A stretch of 64,000 nucleotides of DNA from Paguma larvata (Eukaryota; Chordata; Mammalia; Carnivora; Viverridae), in NCBI GenBank assembly GCA_030068075.1, contig CM057823.1, positions 13,178,485 through 13,242,484 on the forward strand. The letters run 5' to 3'. Shown piece after piece: positions 52,976 to 63,580 of the stretch. Made by a program: the position numbers and the translations under genes. Within the stretch, counting starts at the first letter, position 1, and each line of letters begins with the position of its first letter. The notes below the pieces were generated by a model that did no database searches, was not told the DNA's origin, and worked only from the letters and a program-made list of their open reading frames with translations.

Positions 52976-53760
52976 AGCACCAACATGGTTTTCATAAGCA
53001 TTGCCGTGATGTCGTATTTCCTTCCTGTGCCTTTGTAGTTAAATTTTTCGCTAAATTCTCTCTTGTCACTTTTGGCTCATTGCTCTTGCTCATCAACGTC
53101 TTTTTTGATCACGGTTCTGTTATTCATGATATTAGCTATTTTCCCCTAGGTTTGTGTCACATGCAAATTAGATAAGTTTGCCTTCTTTTTCTTCATGCAC
53201 GTTGTTGACAAATATAGTCAACATAAAAGGGTTAGGGTTGAAATGGATTCATCATTAACACCTAGAAATGAAACAAACTTAAATTTTTTTAATGACAATT
53301 TTTTTCCTCCTCACAAATGCATTTTAGAGAGAAATAGCACCAGGACACAGACAGGGAACCTCATTTGCATTTCCGGCTCCGGTAATAAATTCCTCTGTGA
53401 CCTTGGGCAAGTCATATACCCTTTCCGGGTCTAACTTTATGAGGAAACCCACAGGGAGGAGAGATTAGTGCTCCAAGCTAACCCGAGTCCTCTCCTGTTT
53501 TTCTCTCTGGACCTGCCCCCAATTCCATTCATTCTTTCTAGAATCTCAGTCTGGCATGGCCCCTGCTATCACTATCCCTGCCGCCCAGAATTTTCCTGCT
53601 CTCATGCCGAGTATAGATAGATCACCTGTTCCATGAGACCAGCCTGTTAGATAGACATTTTTCAAGATGGCTTTTCTAATGGATAAAAACAAATAGCCCT
53701 AAGAAAATAGCAAGGAAACTATATAGACAGAGAAATGGGAGATACTATTCCCTTTTCAAG
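52976..53760. other. No feature recognised
   Basis: Unassigned. The 102-codon frame 52867-53175 starts within the MER5A and is not a gene. Confidence 0.3.
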
Positions 53761-53764
53761 GATT

Positions 53765-53850
53765 TGTTGGGTTTCTATGGTGCATCAATCATTGTTCCGG
53801 GCCCCTGGGATACAGCGGCGAGGCTGACGAAGCTCACTGTTCAAGCTTCT
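53765..53850 (-). repeat. L2-like scrap
   Basis: ATGGTGCATCAATCATTGTTCCGGGCCCCTGGGATACAGCGGCG follows the antisense L2 3' end. Confidence 0.4.
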
Positions 53851-56281
53851 GGAGGAGGCCAAGAGTTGTTGCAGGGAGACCCGTGAAGCAGGAGCGTGCC
53901 TGCAAGGTCTAGGAACAGTAAGGAGAAGGGAAGAGGAAGGGTGATAACTTGGTGGGAGACGAGATAGAAGGCCAGCCCATGGAAAAGCCTGACTTTCTTC
54001 AGCTGTGATTTTCGTGAACTAGTTTCTATCATAAGTACTGCTGGTATAGGCTGGGCCAATCTGATGGCTGATGATAGACTTCGGGGCTTTTTCTTAATTC
54101 AGAGCTGGAGTCTTTGTCCGCTAAGTTCTCATTTCCGCGTACAGGGTTACTGTGTCGCTACCTCATTTACAGAGTGGAGATGACTAAGATACCATGGGCT
54201 GGGTATCTTTCCAGAAGTAACCGCTTCCCCAGATTTCCTGTGGTGACTCAGAAAAGTGTCCCCCTCATCTCTCCACCCCCTTCCGTTGCCCACAAGGACC
54301 CGAACACTGCACGTTTCCCATAGAAAACCTCTATAAACAAAGTCAAAGTCTCGAGAAGGGAAGATTTATCCCACTTACGTTCCTTTCTGTAAGTTAGGGA
54401 ATAAATTGTCATTAAGATACATGGTAGCCCAAGATTCGGAGTATTAAGGGTCATAACACCAGAGAAAGAAAATAAAAAGGAAAGCCAAAAGCAGGGAACG
54501 TAATTTCTGACCTTGATTCTAGGGACGATACTATAGTTAGAACTATAATATTCTTATTTTAGAGGATGCCTAAGACATCGACTGAATCATTTCTCTGTCT
54601 CAGGTCAAGTCGGGACTTTTTTGGGGCATTGTTGGAACACTTTTTGACATTTCACCCCTTCGCTTTTCAGTTTTATTCCTTTTATTTTCCCTAAAGGTGT
54701 TAATGAACAGTTAATTGCTTAAGGAGGGGCTTGCTGACAAAGGAGGAAGAATAAAGGCAGGAGACCAATGACAATAGGGCATTTCAAAAGCTGTTAATAG
54801 CAAATAATTGGTGTTACTGGTCAACCCTCAGTTTAAACAGATTGGAGCAGACCTGCTTCTGCCTCTGGCCCCCACCTCACCCCACCCTGTTCTCTCTGTA
54901 GAGTTTTTGCAGTAGTGTTGGCATTTTCCTCACAGACACTCCTCCTTCCCTCCCCCCCAAGATGAAAGCTCTGGGTTCTTGAGTGGGTGATTATAAAGGG
55001 TGAAGAGACTTCTAGGTAATCCAAGAGGGGTATTCCTTTATTTAGAGGGGCTTCCTTCAGGGGGAGAGCCTAGAACTGAGAAATTGAGAGCCAGGTAGAG
55101 AAGGTGTGTTAATACCATACCTTGGTTTATACCCATGGACCCCAAGCCACGCTTTTCGGTACCAACTTGAGAGTGAGAGTTTGAGGCTCCTTGCAGCTTG
55201 TGACTGAGAAGAAGGCTCAGCAAGGAGGCGGAGGGAATGCTCGCTCTCTACCCTTGACCTTTGCAGGAAGCCTTTACGTTTTCTCCCGTCGCTGCCCAGA
55301 GTCTCCTGTCTTCCTGCCTGTTTGCTCAGACTCATCATTCTAGTTATTTTTACCAGGAGAGCACACGCTCCTCCCAGACGGCGGTTTGGGCTTCAGAGAG
55401 ACACAGTGGCCCCGCGGTGACCAGTCCGTCCCGGCGTGGGGAGAGGCACGACAGACGCTGTGACTCACTCCAAGGGTTTCCATCATCGGCACGGCTGGCC
55501 AGCCCATCCATTATCTGTGGTTTGTCTCATCCTTCCCAAGCTTATTAGCTCGTCTCTTCTTGCCAAGCTGACTTTTGGTCTTTCTTCCTTTGTTCGGGCC
55601 CCCGGAATGGTCGGCCACATTACCTTGTGATGTGCTCGTTGTCCCATGCGGCGCCATTTGCAGACACTACTAACATGCCATTTACACTCTCCTGGATCAC
55701 TAATAAAAATGCTAAATGACTCAGAACCTGACACTGTGCTTTTACCGTCTGCAGCCTGTTGACATTTGTTGTGGCCACAGTGTATGGCCTTTGGAGGCAG
55801 AAATCAGACCCTACATTGGGGGCAGTCAAAACGAGGCCCACTTGAACCTGGCTTTTAGCATTTGCAGTGATAAACATCCCCATTAACTGTGATCATTAGC
55901 GGCGTTCCCCCCGAAGTGGTGACTTGGGGCACCCAAGTAGAGAAGAGCAGCCCGTGTTGCCAGATCGGAGATTCAGGGGGCTGGATCTCTGGGTTCGTGA
56001 AGCCTGCAAGCGGCCGCCAGCGGTGCGTCGCCCCTGGGGTCAGGGACCCGGGAAGCGAGTGCCCGCACAGGGCTAGCTCACCAGGCTGTGCCAAGCACAT
56101 TTCTTTGGTTTGGATTATTGGCCGCCCTGTCTCCTGTGATGGCACGGACACTTCAGCATCCTGACACGGATTTACGGAATATTAATGACCTCATGTGCTT
56201 GGCCGATTTATTAAATACCACTCTCTACATTTTTTCTTTTCAGTTTTGCAGTTTGACTTTTTCATGTTATTCTGGTTATTT
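53851..56281. other. Unassigned stretch, SINE-free
   Basis: No repeat or gene recognised. Overlapping frames of up to 98 codons on both strands (55855-56164) lie in a locally GC-richer part. Confidence 0.3.
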
Positions 56282-56295
56282 GAAAAATTTGTTTT

Positions 56296-56521
56296 GGGGC
56301 ACCTGGGTGGCTCAGTTGGTTAAGCGGCCGACTTCAGCTCAGGTCATGATCTCACGGTCTGTGAGTTCGAGTCCCGCGTCGGGCTCTGTGCTGATGGCTC
56401 AGAGCCTGGAGCCTGCTTCAGATTCTGTATCTCCCTCTCTCTCTGCCCTTCCCCTGCCCACACTCTGTCTCTCTGTCTCTCAAAAATAAATAAACGTTAA
56501 AAAAAACTTTAAAAAAAAAAA
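56296..56521 (+). mobile_element. CAN-SINE, young, perfect TSD
   Basis: GAAAAATTTGTTTT is exactly repeated at 56282-56295 and 56522-56535. Head GGGGCACCTGGGTGGCTCAG, B-box-like GAGTTCGAGTCCC, tail AAAATAAATAAACGTTAAAA. Confidence 0.95.
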
Positions 56522-56589
56522 GAAAAATTTGTTTTTGAATCTTCTCAAATATTCACTACTTTCCTCATTTACTAGCTTTGTTTTCTTTC

Positions 56590-56814
56590 TTTTTTATTTT
56601 AAAAAATTTTTTAACGTGTATTTATTTTTTGAGAGACGGAGACAGAGCACGAGTGGGGGAGGGGCCGAGAGAGGGGGAGACAAAGAATCCGGAAGCAGGC
56701 ACCCGGCTCTGAGCTGTCAGCACAGAGCCCAACGCAGGGCTTGAACCCACAAACCATGAGATCATGACCTGAGCCGAGGTTGGACACTTAACCAACTGAG
56801 CCACCCAGGCGCCC
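56590..56814 (-). mobile_element. CAN-SINE
   Basis: TTTTTTAACGTGTATTTATTTTTTGAG tail, head CACCCAGGCGCCC. Lies 55 bp from the previous copy, tail to tail. Confidence 0.92.
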
Positions 56815-56829
56815 ACTGATTTTATTTCT

Positions 56830-57329
56830 TGATAGGAAATTACGTTTTTTTTTTTTTTTTTTTCTGGAAAAGTTACATTATTCTGTTTGTGTGTTTGTGT
56901 GAGTGTTTAACTCTGCCCTGTACACACTGGTAAAACACAATCTTACAAGTTTTCATGTATCATCCATTTTTGGTGTGGGTTATTCTTTTTTCCATAGCGG
57001 CTTGAGGGATCCTTTCAAGGCCTGTGCTGCGGCCGTTATTTCCCAGGAGGATTGAAATTTTACTTCAAAACGTCCTTGTTTGATTTCTACCCTTTTAATA
57101 TTCTCTAAGATGGATTCTTCTGTTTTTGATCAGAGAAAGAAACGAGACATGGACATAAATGACGCATGTAAGGGGCGAAGGAATAAGCGACATCGTGCTG
57201 GTGAGCCAGTTCCTGCCGCAGGAGATGCTGACAAACCATCGTTGTCACCGAGGGTGTGGCGGTGGGAAGGAGAAGTCACAGACATTCCGCAATCAAGTTC
57301 GCGTTGATTCAGAGGACTAGGATTCGGCA
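56830..57329. other. No gene recognised; poly(T) at 56846-56863
   Basis: The 75-codon frame 57080-57307 is rich in charged residues but has no recognised domain and is bounded by repeat-rich DNA. Treated as chance. Confidence 0.3.
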
Positions 57330-57330
57330 C

Positions 57331-57547
57331 ATCTTTTATTTTATTTTTAAAATTTTATTTTTAAAGTTTCTTTATTTATTTTGAGAGAGAAAGAGAGAGA
57401 GAGGCAGAGAGGGAGAGAGCATCCCAAGCAGGCTCTGCACTGTCAGCGCAGAGTCCTACGTGGGGCTCGAACTCATGAACTGTGAGATCATGACCTGAGC
57501 CGAAATCGGAGTTGGATGCTCAACTGACTGAGCCGCCCAGGTGCCCC
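57331..57547 (-). mobile_element. CAN-SINE
   Basis: Extended TTTTATTTTTAAA tail, head CCGCCCAGGTGCCCC. Confidence 0.9.
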
Positions 57548-58225
57548 AAGGAAAGAAACTTTTAGAATTAGCAGCTGCACATGTCATTTTGGGGAACAGT
57601 TTCCTAAAACAGTAGCACAGGCAGGAAGAAGGTGGAACATCAGCCTTTATGAACTTTCAGCCATTTGTTTAACTGTGATTGATTGTGCCAGATGCTGAAT
57701 CAAATGCTCTACTTGCATTAATAATACTAATTATGATTATCTGAATAATCTTTGAGAATAATGGTTTTTGATGATCCTGCCATCAACTGAATCAGCTTAG
57801 AGAGGCTAAGTAATGAAAACTTTCCAAGGTCCCGCTGCTTGTAAGTGGAAGAGATAGAACACTGTCCTGTCTGATCCCCAATGCTGAGCTCCTAACTATC
57901 GCTCTAAACGTTAGCGGTGCAGGCATGAACTGAACTCTATCCTCAAGGGTCTTATAGATTGCACGGAAGGAGGTGGGATTAATGGAAGCACATTGAAACG
58001 AGTGCTGGGTACTATGATGGAAGCAAGCACAGAGACTACTGGGGTACAAAGGAGGGTATGTTCGATTCTGTGTAATAGAGATATTGAATCAAGATCAGTG
58101 GCAGGGACAATGAACTGAGTCTTGAAAGATGAGTTGATCAGAAATTTCCCTCAGACCAACGTTCTGTAATTTCTTGGGCTCCTGAGTTGCCAGCTGAATC
58201 TTGGGTTCAATTTAACTTTCGGGAC
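57548..58225. other. No feature recognised, possible L2-related sequence at 57900-58060
   Basis: AACTCTATCCTCAAGGGTCTTATAGATTG, GTGCTGGGTACTATGATGGAAGC could be old L2-linked sequence. Not firm. Confidence 0.25.
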
Positions 58226-58315
58226 ATTGCCTTTAATTCAACAGGTATTTATCGAACACCTGCTACATGAAAAGCGCCTCGTTAGAAGTCGAGCTGGAAT
58301 ACAAACAAAATATAA
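58226..58315 (-). repeat. L2-like scrap
   Basis: AATTCAACAGGTATTTATCGAACACCTGCTACATG is the antisense L2 3'-end pattern. Confidence 0.45.
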
Positions 58316-59525
58316 GACTTTGTCGCGGCCGCGCGGTAGATAATGGGAGAAAACGAGGGGTGCAGACACACATCGCTCCAGCAGTTTAGAGCAGGGGGAG
58401 GTGCGTATTGGCGGGTCTCTCACGGAAACCTCCGTGGAGAAGGCAGGCGTGGTGGTCCTGAAACAAAAGGGGCTGGAATTGGTGAAGCGATGTTATTCCT
58501 GGCGCGGGGGGTTGGGGTCGGGGGAGGCATGAGCAAAGGCTCGGAGTTATGAATGAGCACACTGTACTTGGAGAGGGGAGCACGCTGAAGCAGGGAATTC
58601 TGATATTGTTAATAGGGGGCTAACGAGGTGAGTAGGAGGGGTGGAGCCTGCTTTGGGAGATCCTTTCTGATGGCAGGCTGAGGGTGTTGTCCTTTCTAAT
58701 GCCGCATGGCCCTCTAGATCTTTCGCTCCCCACTCAGCCTGTGACTGACTGGCTTCCTCCACCCCTCCTACTGCTAGGTGGCGACCGGCAGCTCCCTGCT
58801 AGCCAGGTTGCCTTGTCACTGTCTTTTGGCTAGTTCCAGCGGGGCATCACCTTCTGGCGCTGGTACTTTTAAGATCATGAATCTCTGGAGCTCAGGGACT
58901 GACTTTGAAAGGCCTCCCAGCCTTATACACTGGCCTCAGACAGTGTCCGGGCACTGTTGCTAAATTCTCCCTTCTCTCTAAGGATGTGTGCCCTGTGAAC
59001 TTTGCATTGGGTTAATCACCGGTCGTAAGCTTGTGAATCCGTGAATTGCTGACGGTGGTCTCTCAGCACCTCTGTTATAATAGAGGGTAGGTAGCTTTTC
59101 CTACTGGGACGAGTTGCTCTAAACACCAAGTTTTCAGAAGTCACTTATCTGCAAGTTTGTGGTAGTTCCTCTTACTCTTCATACATAATTGGGAGCATTT
59201 GTCTATCACAGAGCTTATTATTATTATACGACAGTAGGTCCTTTACAGGACCAGGCTTTCACCTTTCCTTTCCCCAGAGGTCTCAAAGTCTCCTCTGAAA
59301 GTGACTTTTGGAGAAAGGGGAAGGAGAAGCCGGAGGTAGTCTTGGGCAGCGATGCGGGAAGTGGGTTTTGTGTTCTTGCTGGTCCCATCTCAGACTTTCA
59401 GTTCAATTTCCTGAACACAAGTTCAGTGGCCTACCGGACAAGGTCCTTTTCCAGGACGATGTTCTGATGCCAGTGTGTGTAAGCCGCCTCAGCTTTAACC
59501 TACCATTAAGACGAAAACCAAGTCA
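58316..59525. other. No feature recognised
   Basis: Unassigned. Overlapping frames on both strands, none credible. Confidence 0.3.
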
Positions 59526-59529
59526 TGTT

Positions 59530-59998
59530 AGTAAGGCAGTGCAGTGGATTGATGGTGACCCCCCCCCCCACCAATGGCATGGACATTGTCCCTGCCATTG
59601 TCCCTGTCCACCTTCTAATCCCTGGAACCCATGAGTGTTACCTTACGAGGCAACAAGGAATCGACACGGGTAGTTAAGGATATGGAGACACAGCAATCTT
59701 CTCGGGTCATCCAGGTGGTTCCTGAACCCAGAGACAAGTGTCCTTGTAAGAGAAAGGCACATATTTGAGACAGACACAGAGGGCAAGGCCATGTGAGACA
59801 GAGGCGAGATTGGAGGGATGTAGCTAAAAGCCAAGGAATGGTGGCAGTCACCGGAAACTGGAAGTAGCAGGAATTGCGTAGCCTCGAAAGCTCCCTAATT
59901 TGGACCTCTGGCCTCCGGAACTGCAAGAATATATTTTTATTGTTTTAAGCCACCACATGTGTGGTGATTTGTTAGCCGCAGCCACAAGAGACTGCTGC
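59530..59998 (+). mobile_element. MaLR-type LTR (MLT1/MST-like)
   Basis: GAACCCATGAGTGTTACCTTA, GACAAGTGTCCTTGTAAGAGA, GGCCATGTGAGACAGAGGCGAGATTGG, AAAAGCCAAGGAATGGTGGCAG, CTCTGGCCTCCGGAACTGCAAG and TTTTATTGTTTTAAGCCACC follow the order of a MaLR LTR almost to its end (GATTTGTTAGCCGCAGCC). Frames inside are chance. Confidence 0.7.
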
Positions 59999-60024
59999 AG
60001 GCAGGGTGTAGAAAGCGCTATCAG

Positions 60025-60213
60025 GGCGCCTGGGTGGCTCAGTCGGTTAAGTGGCTGCCATGTGATCTCAGGTCATGCTCTCGCGGCTTGCGGGTCTTGA
60101 GCCCCGAGCTGGGCTCTGTGCCGACAGTGCGGAGCCTGCTCGGAATTCTCTCTCTCTCTCTCTCTGCCCCTCTCCCACACGTGCTTTCTCTCTCAGAATA
60201 TATAAACTTTAAA
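60025..60213 (+). mobile_element. CAN-SINE
   Basis: GGGCGCCTGGGTGGCTCAGTC head, (CT)n, tail AGAATATATAAACTTTAAAG. AAAGCGCTATCA before and AAAATACTATAACA after are a likely aged TSD. Inserted just beyond the MaLR LTR. Confidence 0.9.
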
Positions 60214-61090
60214 GAAAATACTATAACAGTGTGAAGACATGTTACGATAGTTCTGTTATTTAAGGTGCCCACGTATTTGTTATATTAGATATATCCATGC
60301 CACTGAGTTTGACATAACACATTTTTTTTCTCTGCAAGTGGTATCATCCTGAATTTCAACAAATAACATAAATTATTTTTATTTTTGGCCTTTGACAGCT
60401 TAAGTTGTAGGGCCTTGGAAGCAATGTTTTCTTGATATGATTTGGACCTCAAAAATCACAGCTGTTGGGGTGGCCAGCTTTTTATAAGCCTTGACACTTG
60501 GGCTGTGTGTGTTACACACACCGTTGAGTGACTTGATGCCCAGAAGGAATGTGCGTGACTGAAGGAGAGAGAGAAGATCCCTTTCTTTCTAAAAGGAGAA
60601 AGACACTTGTCAAGGTGACGGCTGATAATTTGTTTAACATGAGGTAGTTCTCTGTTTCTTCCCAACCCTGTGCTTCACCTTTCATTCGGAATTAGCTGTT
60701 TCTATGGACAAATGCATGAGGCAAACTGTAGACCTTCCCATAGGCTGGGAAGGGTGTATCTGCGGGCAGCGGGGCGTGGTTTGCATTTGTGGGAAAGAGA
60801 GGATATGAGAGACAATGGCCAGCCAAAGGAATCCTTACTGCTTCCTCCTAGCGCTTTCCAGAAATTCACGGATCAACAAAAGGCCCGAGCAGCTCTCACA
60901 ACCAACTTTAGTGTCAGGGCCACAGACTTCCTGCACTTGAGAACTGGTTTCTCTGATCCGAGGCTGGGAAACAAGACAGTTGAAAAGTTAACTCTTGTTC
61001 TGATGGTTGGTTTTTGCCTTAGCCTGCTCAGAAATCTGGCACCTTTTGGGAAAATGAGTTTTATAAATGAGTTTGGCCACTTTCTTCTTC
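60214..61090. other. Unassigned stretch holding one copy of a local duplication
   Basis: 60933-61047 is repeated at 61955-62061. The 142-codon frame at 60670-61098 runs through this copy but has no recognised domain. See the repeat entries. Confidence 0.35.
60933..61047 (+). repeat. Local direct duplication, copy A
   Basis: GCACTTGAGAACTGGTTTCTCTGAT to GGCACCTTTT, matching 61955-62061 with scattered substitutions and a small length difference near the right end. Confidence 0.85.
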
Positions 61091-61106
61091 TGAACTAATA
61101 TAAAAT

Positions 61107-61318
61107 TAGTTGTTAACATTTATTTATTATTTTTTGATAGACAGAGTGTGAGCGGGGGAGGGGCCGAGAGAGAGAGACACACACACACAGAATCCGAAGC
61201 AGACTCCAAGCTCTGAGGTGTCAGCACAGAGCCTGACGCGTGGCTGGAACTCATGAGTCGCGAGATCATGCCCTGAGTCGAAGTTGGACGCTCAACCGAC
61301 AGAGCCACCTGGGTGCCA
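61107..61318 (-). mobile_element. CAN-SINE with TSD
   Basis: CTGAACTAATATAAAAT before and CTGAACTAGTATTAAAT after are the TSD. Head CACCTGGGTGCCA. Confidence 0.92.
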
Positions 61319-61339
61319 CTGAACTAGTATTAAATAGTG

Positions 61340-61954
61340 GATTCAATATTGGTTTTGGGAGAAATTCAGTAACTGGCCTTGGGATGAGCACTTCCGAGGA
61401 AGGTAGCTGCTTGCATGTGGACTCGTAGGTGTCGAAGTCTCTGTCATCTCTGCATGTTGTTTGGAATCAAACACAGACGAAGACTCCAGTGGGAAGGCCT
61501 GCTTTTCTTTTCAGTCGCCTCATGGGCTAGATTGTTCCTCAGAGCTGGCCTCCCTCTTAGGACCAGGTTCTGCCAGTGAGTGTTCTGATTTGTGAAACCA
61601 GAGACTTTGTTCTTGACAACTGCCATGATGAAGAGTGCCCAGAGGGAAAAGGAAACGAGCTCTGTGCACAGGCATCCCTGCAAACATTAATGTGACCTAT
61701 ATATAAAAGTAAATTATTTAGAGTTGCCCACTGTCATCATTTAGAACTGGTTACTGAGAGAACTACAGTCATCCGATGCACGCAGGAAAGATCCGCGCCG
61801 TTCCGGACACGGGCTTGCTGTTCCCTCTGCTTCACCTGCAGCAGCACGGACTACGGCCGTCCACCCTCGGACATGGGAGGCCACACTTTGCTTCCTGGGA
61901 GCCAAGGTCGTCACAAGGGCCAGTCTAGACTCAGATCTACTCTACTTTGTGTCC
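61340..61954. other. No feature recognised
   Basis: Unassigned sequence between the two duplication copies. Confidence 0.3.
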
Positions 61955-62061
61955 GCACTTGAGAACTGGTTTCTCTGATTTGAGGCTGGGAAAAAAGGCA
62001 GTTGAGAAGTTAATTCTTGTTCTGATGATTGTTTTGTGCCTTTTGTGTCTGGGCACCTTTT
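61955..62061 (+). repeat. Local direct duplication, copy B
   Basis: Partner of 60933-61047, offset by about 1.02 kb. The SINE at 61107-61318 lies between the copies. Confidence 0.85.
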
Positions 62062-62525
62062 CTCTGGAACGTAAACCTACAGACGTCTGTATCACTGCTA
62101 GGTACAAACTGACTTCCTAGTCCAGCGCGGACTGTTGAGTGCGGGTTCCTTCCGACCCAGAAAGCACAGATCCAGTGTACTTTCTCCCTTTGTGTTACCC
62201 TGGATCCAGTGTGTGTATGTGGTTCCCAGCCCACAAGAAGGTGAGCGTCGCAGGTCTTAACCATGCAGGTTGCGGACAGATGGCACACAGGAAGCAGGTG
62301 ATTGCTGGGCCAGCTTCTGCTGGTCCAGGGAGGGCTCGGACTGTGGGGTCCGGCAGAGGTAACAGCAATGGCACGGAACAGAGAGTGGCCCTCTCACAAT
62401 GCACCGGCCGAGAGGCCAGCTGACCTTCTTTTATGGGGTTAACCCAACAGTGTCCAGGATCAGCTTGGCAGGACCAGGTATACCTGCACAACCACTTATC
62501 AGTCCTTCTGACATAAGCCACCTAA
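62062..62525. other. No feature recognised
   Basis: Unassigned. Opposing frames 62139-62423 and 62195-62521 are not credible genes. Confidence 0.3.
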
Positions 62526-62539
62526 TCAACCAGATTCCT

Positions 62540-62751
62540 TTTTTTTTAAACGTTTATTTATTTTTGAGAGACATAGAGACAAAGCATGAGCAGGGGAAGG
62601 GCAGAGAGAGAGGGAGACACAGAATGTGAAGCAGGCCCCAGGCTCTGAGCCGTCAGCACAGAGCCCGACGCGGGGCTTGAACTCACAGACCGCGAGATCA
62701 TGACCTGAGCCAAAGCCGGCCGCTTAACCAACTGAGCCACCCAGGCGCCCC
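62540..62751 (-). mobile_element. CAN-SINE, young, perfect TSD
   Basis: TCAACCAGATTCCT is exactly repeated at 62526-62539 and 62752-62765. Head CACCCAGGCGCCCC. Confidence 0.95.
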
Positions 62752-62765
62752 TCAACCAGATTCCT

Positions 62766-63135
62766 CTAATTCAAGCTCAGCACTTGTGCGCAAACTCCCA
62801 CAATCACTTTATAATAAACTCATATTGTGTTTTTTATTTCTTAGTGCCTATGAGCTTTAGCGAGGTTAGGGGACAGGCCGATGGCCTAAAAGTGAAGCCT
62901 CGTTGCTTGGTCGCTATGGCTCAGAGGTCCCAGGCCACAAAGGGGGGTTCCTGGAGATGGTTGCTAGTATGAGAAGGTAAAGTCATCCAAGGAAGTAAAA
63001 CAAGTTACTGCTGCATTAGAGAAACATGATCGGGAGAGGATGAAGTTATTCCATGGATTCTGAGTTTGTGGCCTGAGCTTTCCCCATAGATCATTTTATG
63101 TTCTCTAGCCAAAAAAATCAAAAAAACAAAAGCCA
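62766..63135. other. No feature recognised
   Basis: Unassigned. A-rich run near 63112-63140. Confidence 0.3.
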
Positions 63136-63142
63136 AAAAACC

Positions 63143-63265
63143 AGCATTTACTATGGGTTTGGCACTGTGTGAAGTGCTTTGCACGTATTAACTCCTTTAA
63201 TCCTCATACGAACCTATTAGATAGTATTGCCTTCACTTTACAGATAAAGAAATGAGACGTGTATT
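63143..63265 (-). repeat. MIR fragment, reverse orientation
   Basis: CATTTACTATGGGTTTGGCACTGTG, TTAACTCCTTTAATCCTCATACGAACC, TTTACAGATAAAGAAATGAGACG are the MIR antisense core and 3' part. Confidence 0.75.
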
Positions 63266-63336
63266 GCGTAGCCTGTCCATATGCATTCTTTATATATTCA
63301 TTCTATTTGACAAAGCCCCAAAGACAATATTTTTCT

Positions 63337-63565
63337 TCTTTCTTTTTTTAAAAATCTTTTAAAAACTTTATTTCTGAGAAAGAGAGTGAGCATGCACGAC
63401 TGGGGAAGGGGCAGAGAGAGAGAGAGGGAGAGAGAGAATCCCAAGCGGTCTGCGTGCCATCAGCACAGAGCCCAGTGTAAGGCTTGAACCCACAAACCAT
63501 GCGATCATGACTGAGCCAAAGTCAATAGTTGGACACTTAACTGACTGAACCACCCAGGCACCCCC
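63337..63565 (-). mobile_element. CAN-SINE with TSD
   Basis: AGACAATATTTTTCT (63322-63336) and AGACAATGCTTTTCT (63566-63580) flank it. Head CACCCAGGCACCCC. Confidence 0.92.
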
Positions 63566-63580
63566 AGACAATGCTTTTCT

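Noticed and set aside
57080..57307. 75-codon frame rich in Lys/Arg/Asp
   Set aside because: Looks nuclear-protein-like, but it is short, isolated and overlapped by a 66-codon antisense frame.
60670..61098. 142-codon plus-strand frame
   Set aside because: It includes one copy of the local duplication, and the other copy does not preserve the frame as a gene. No domain recognised.
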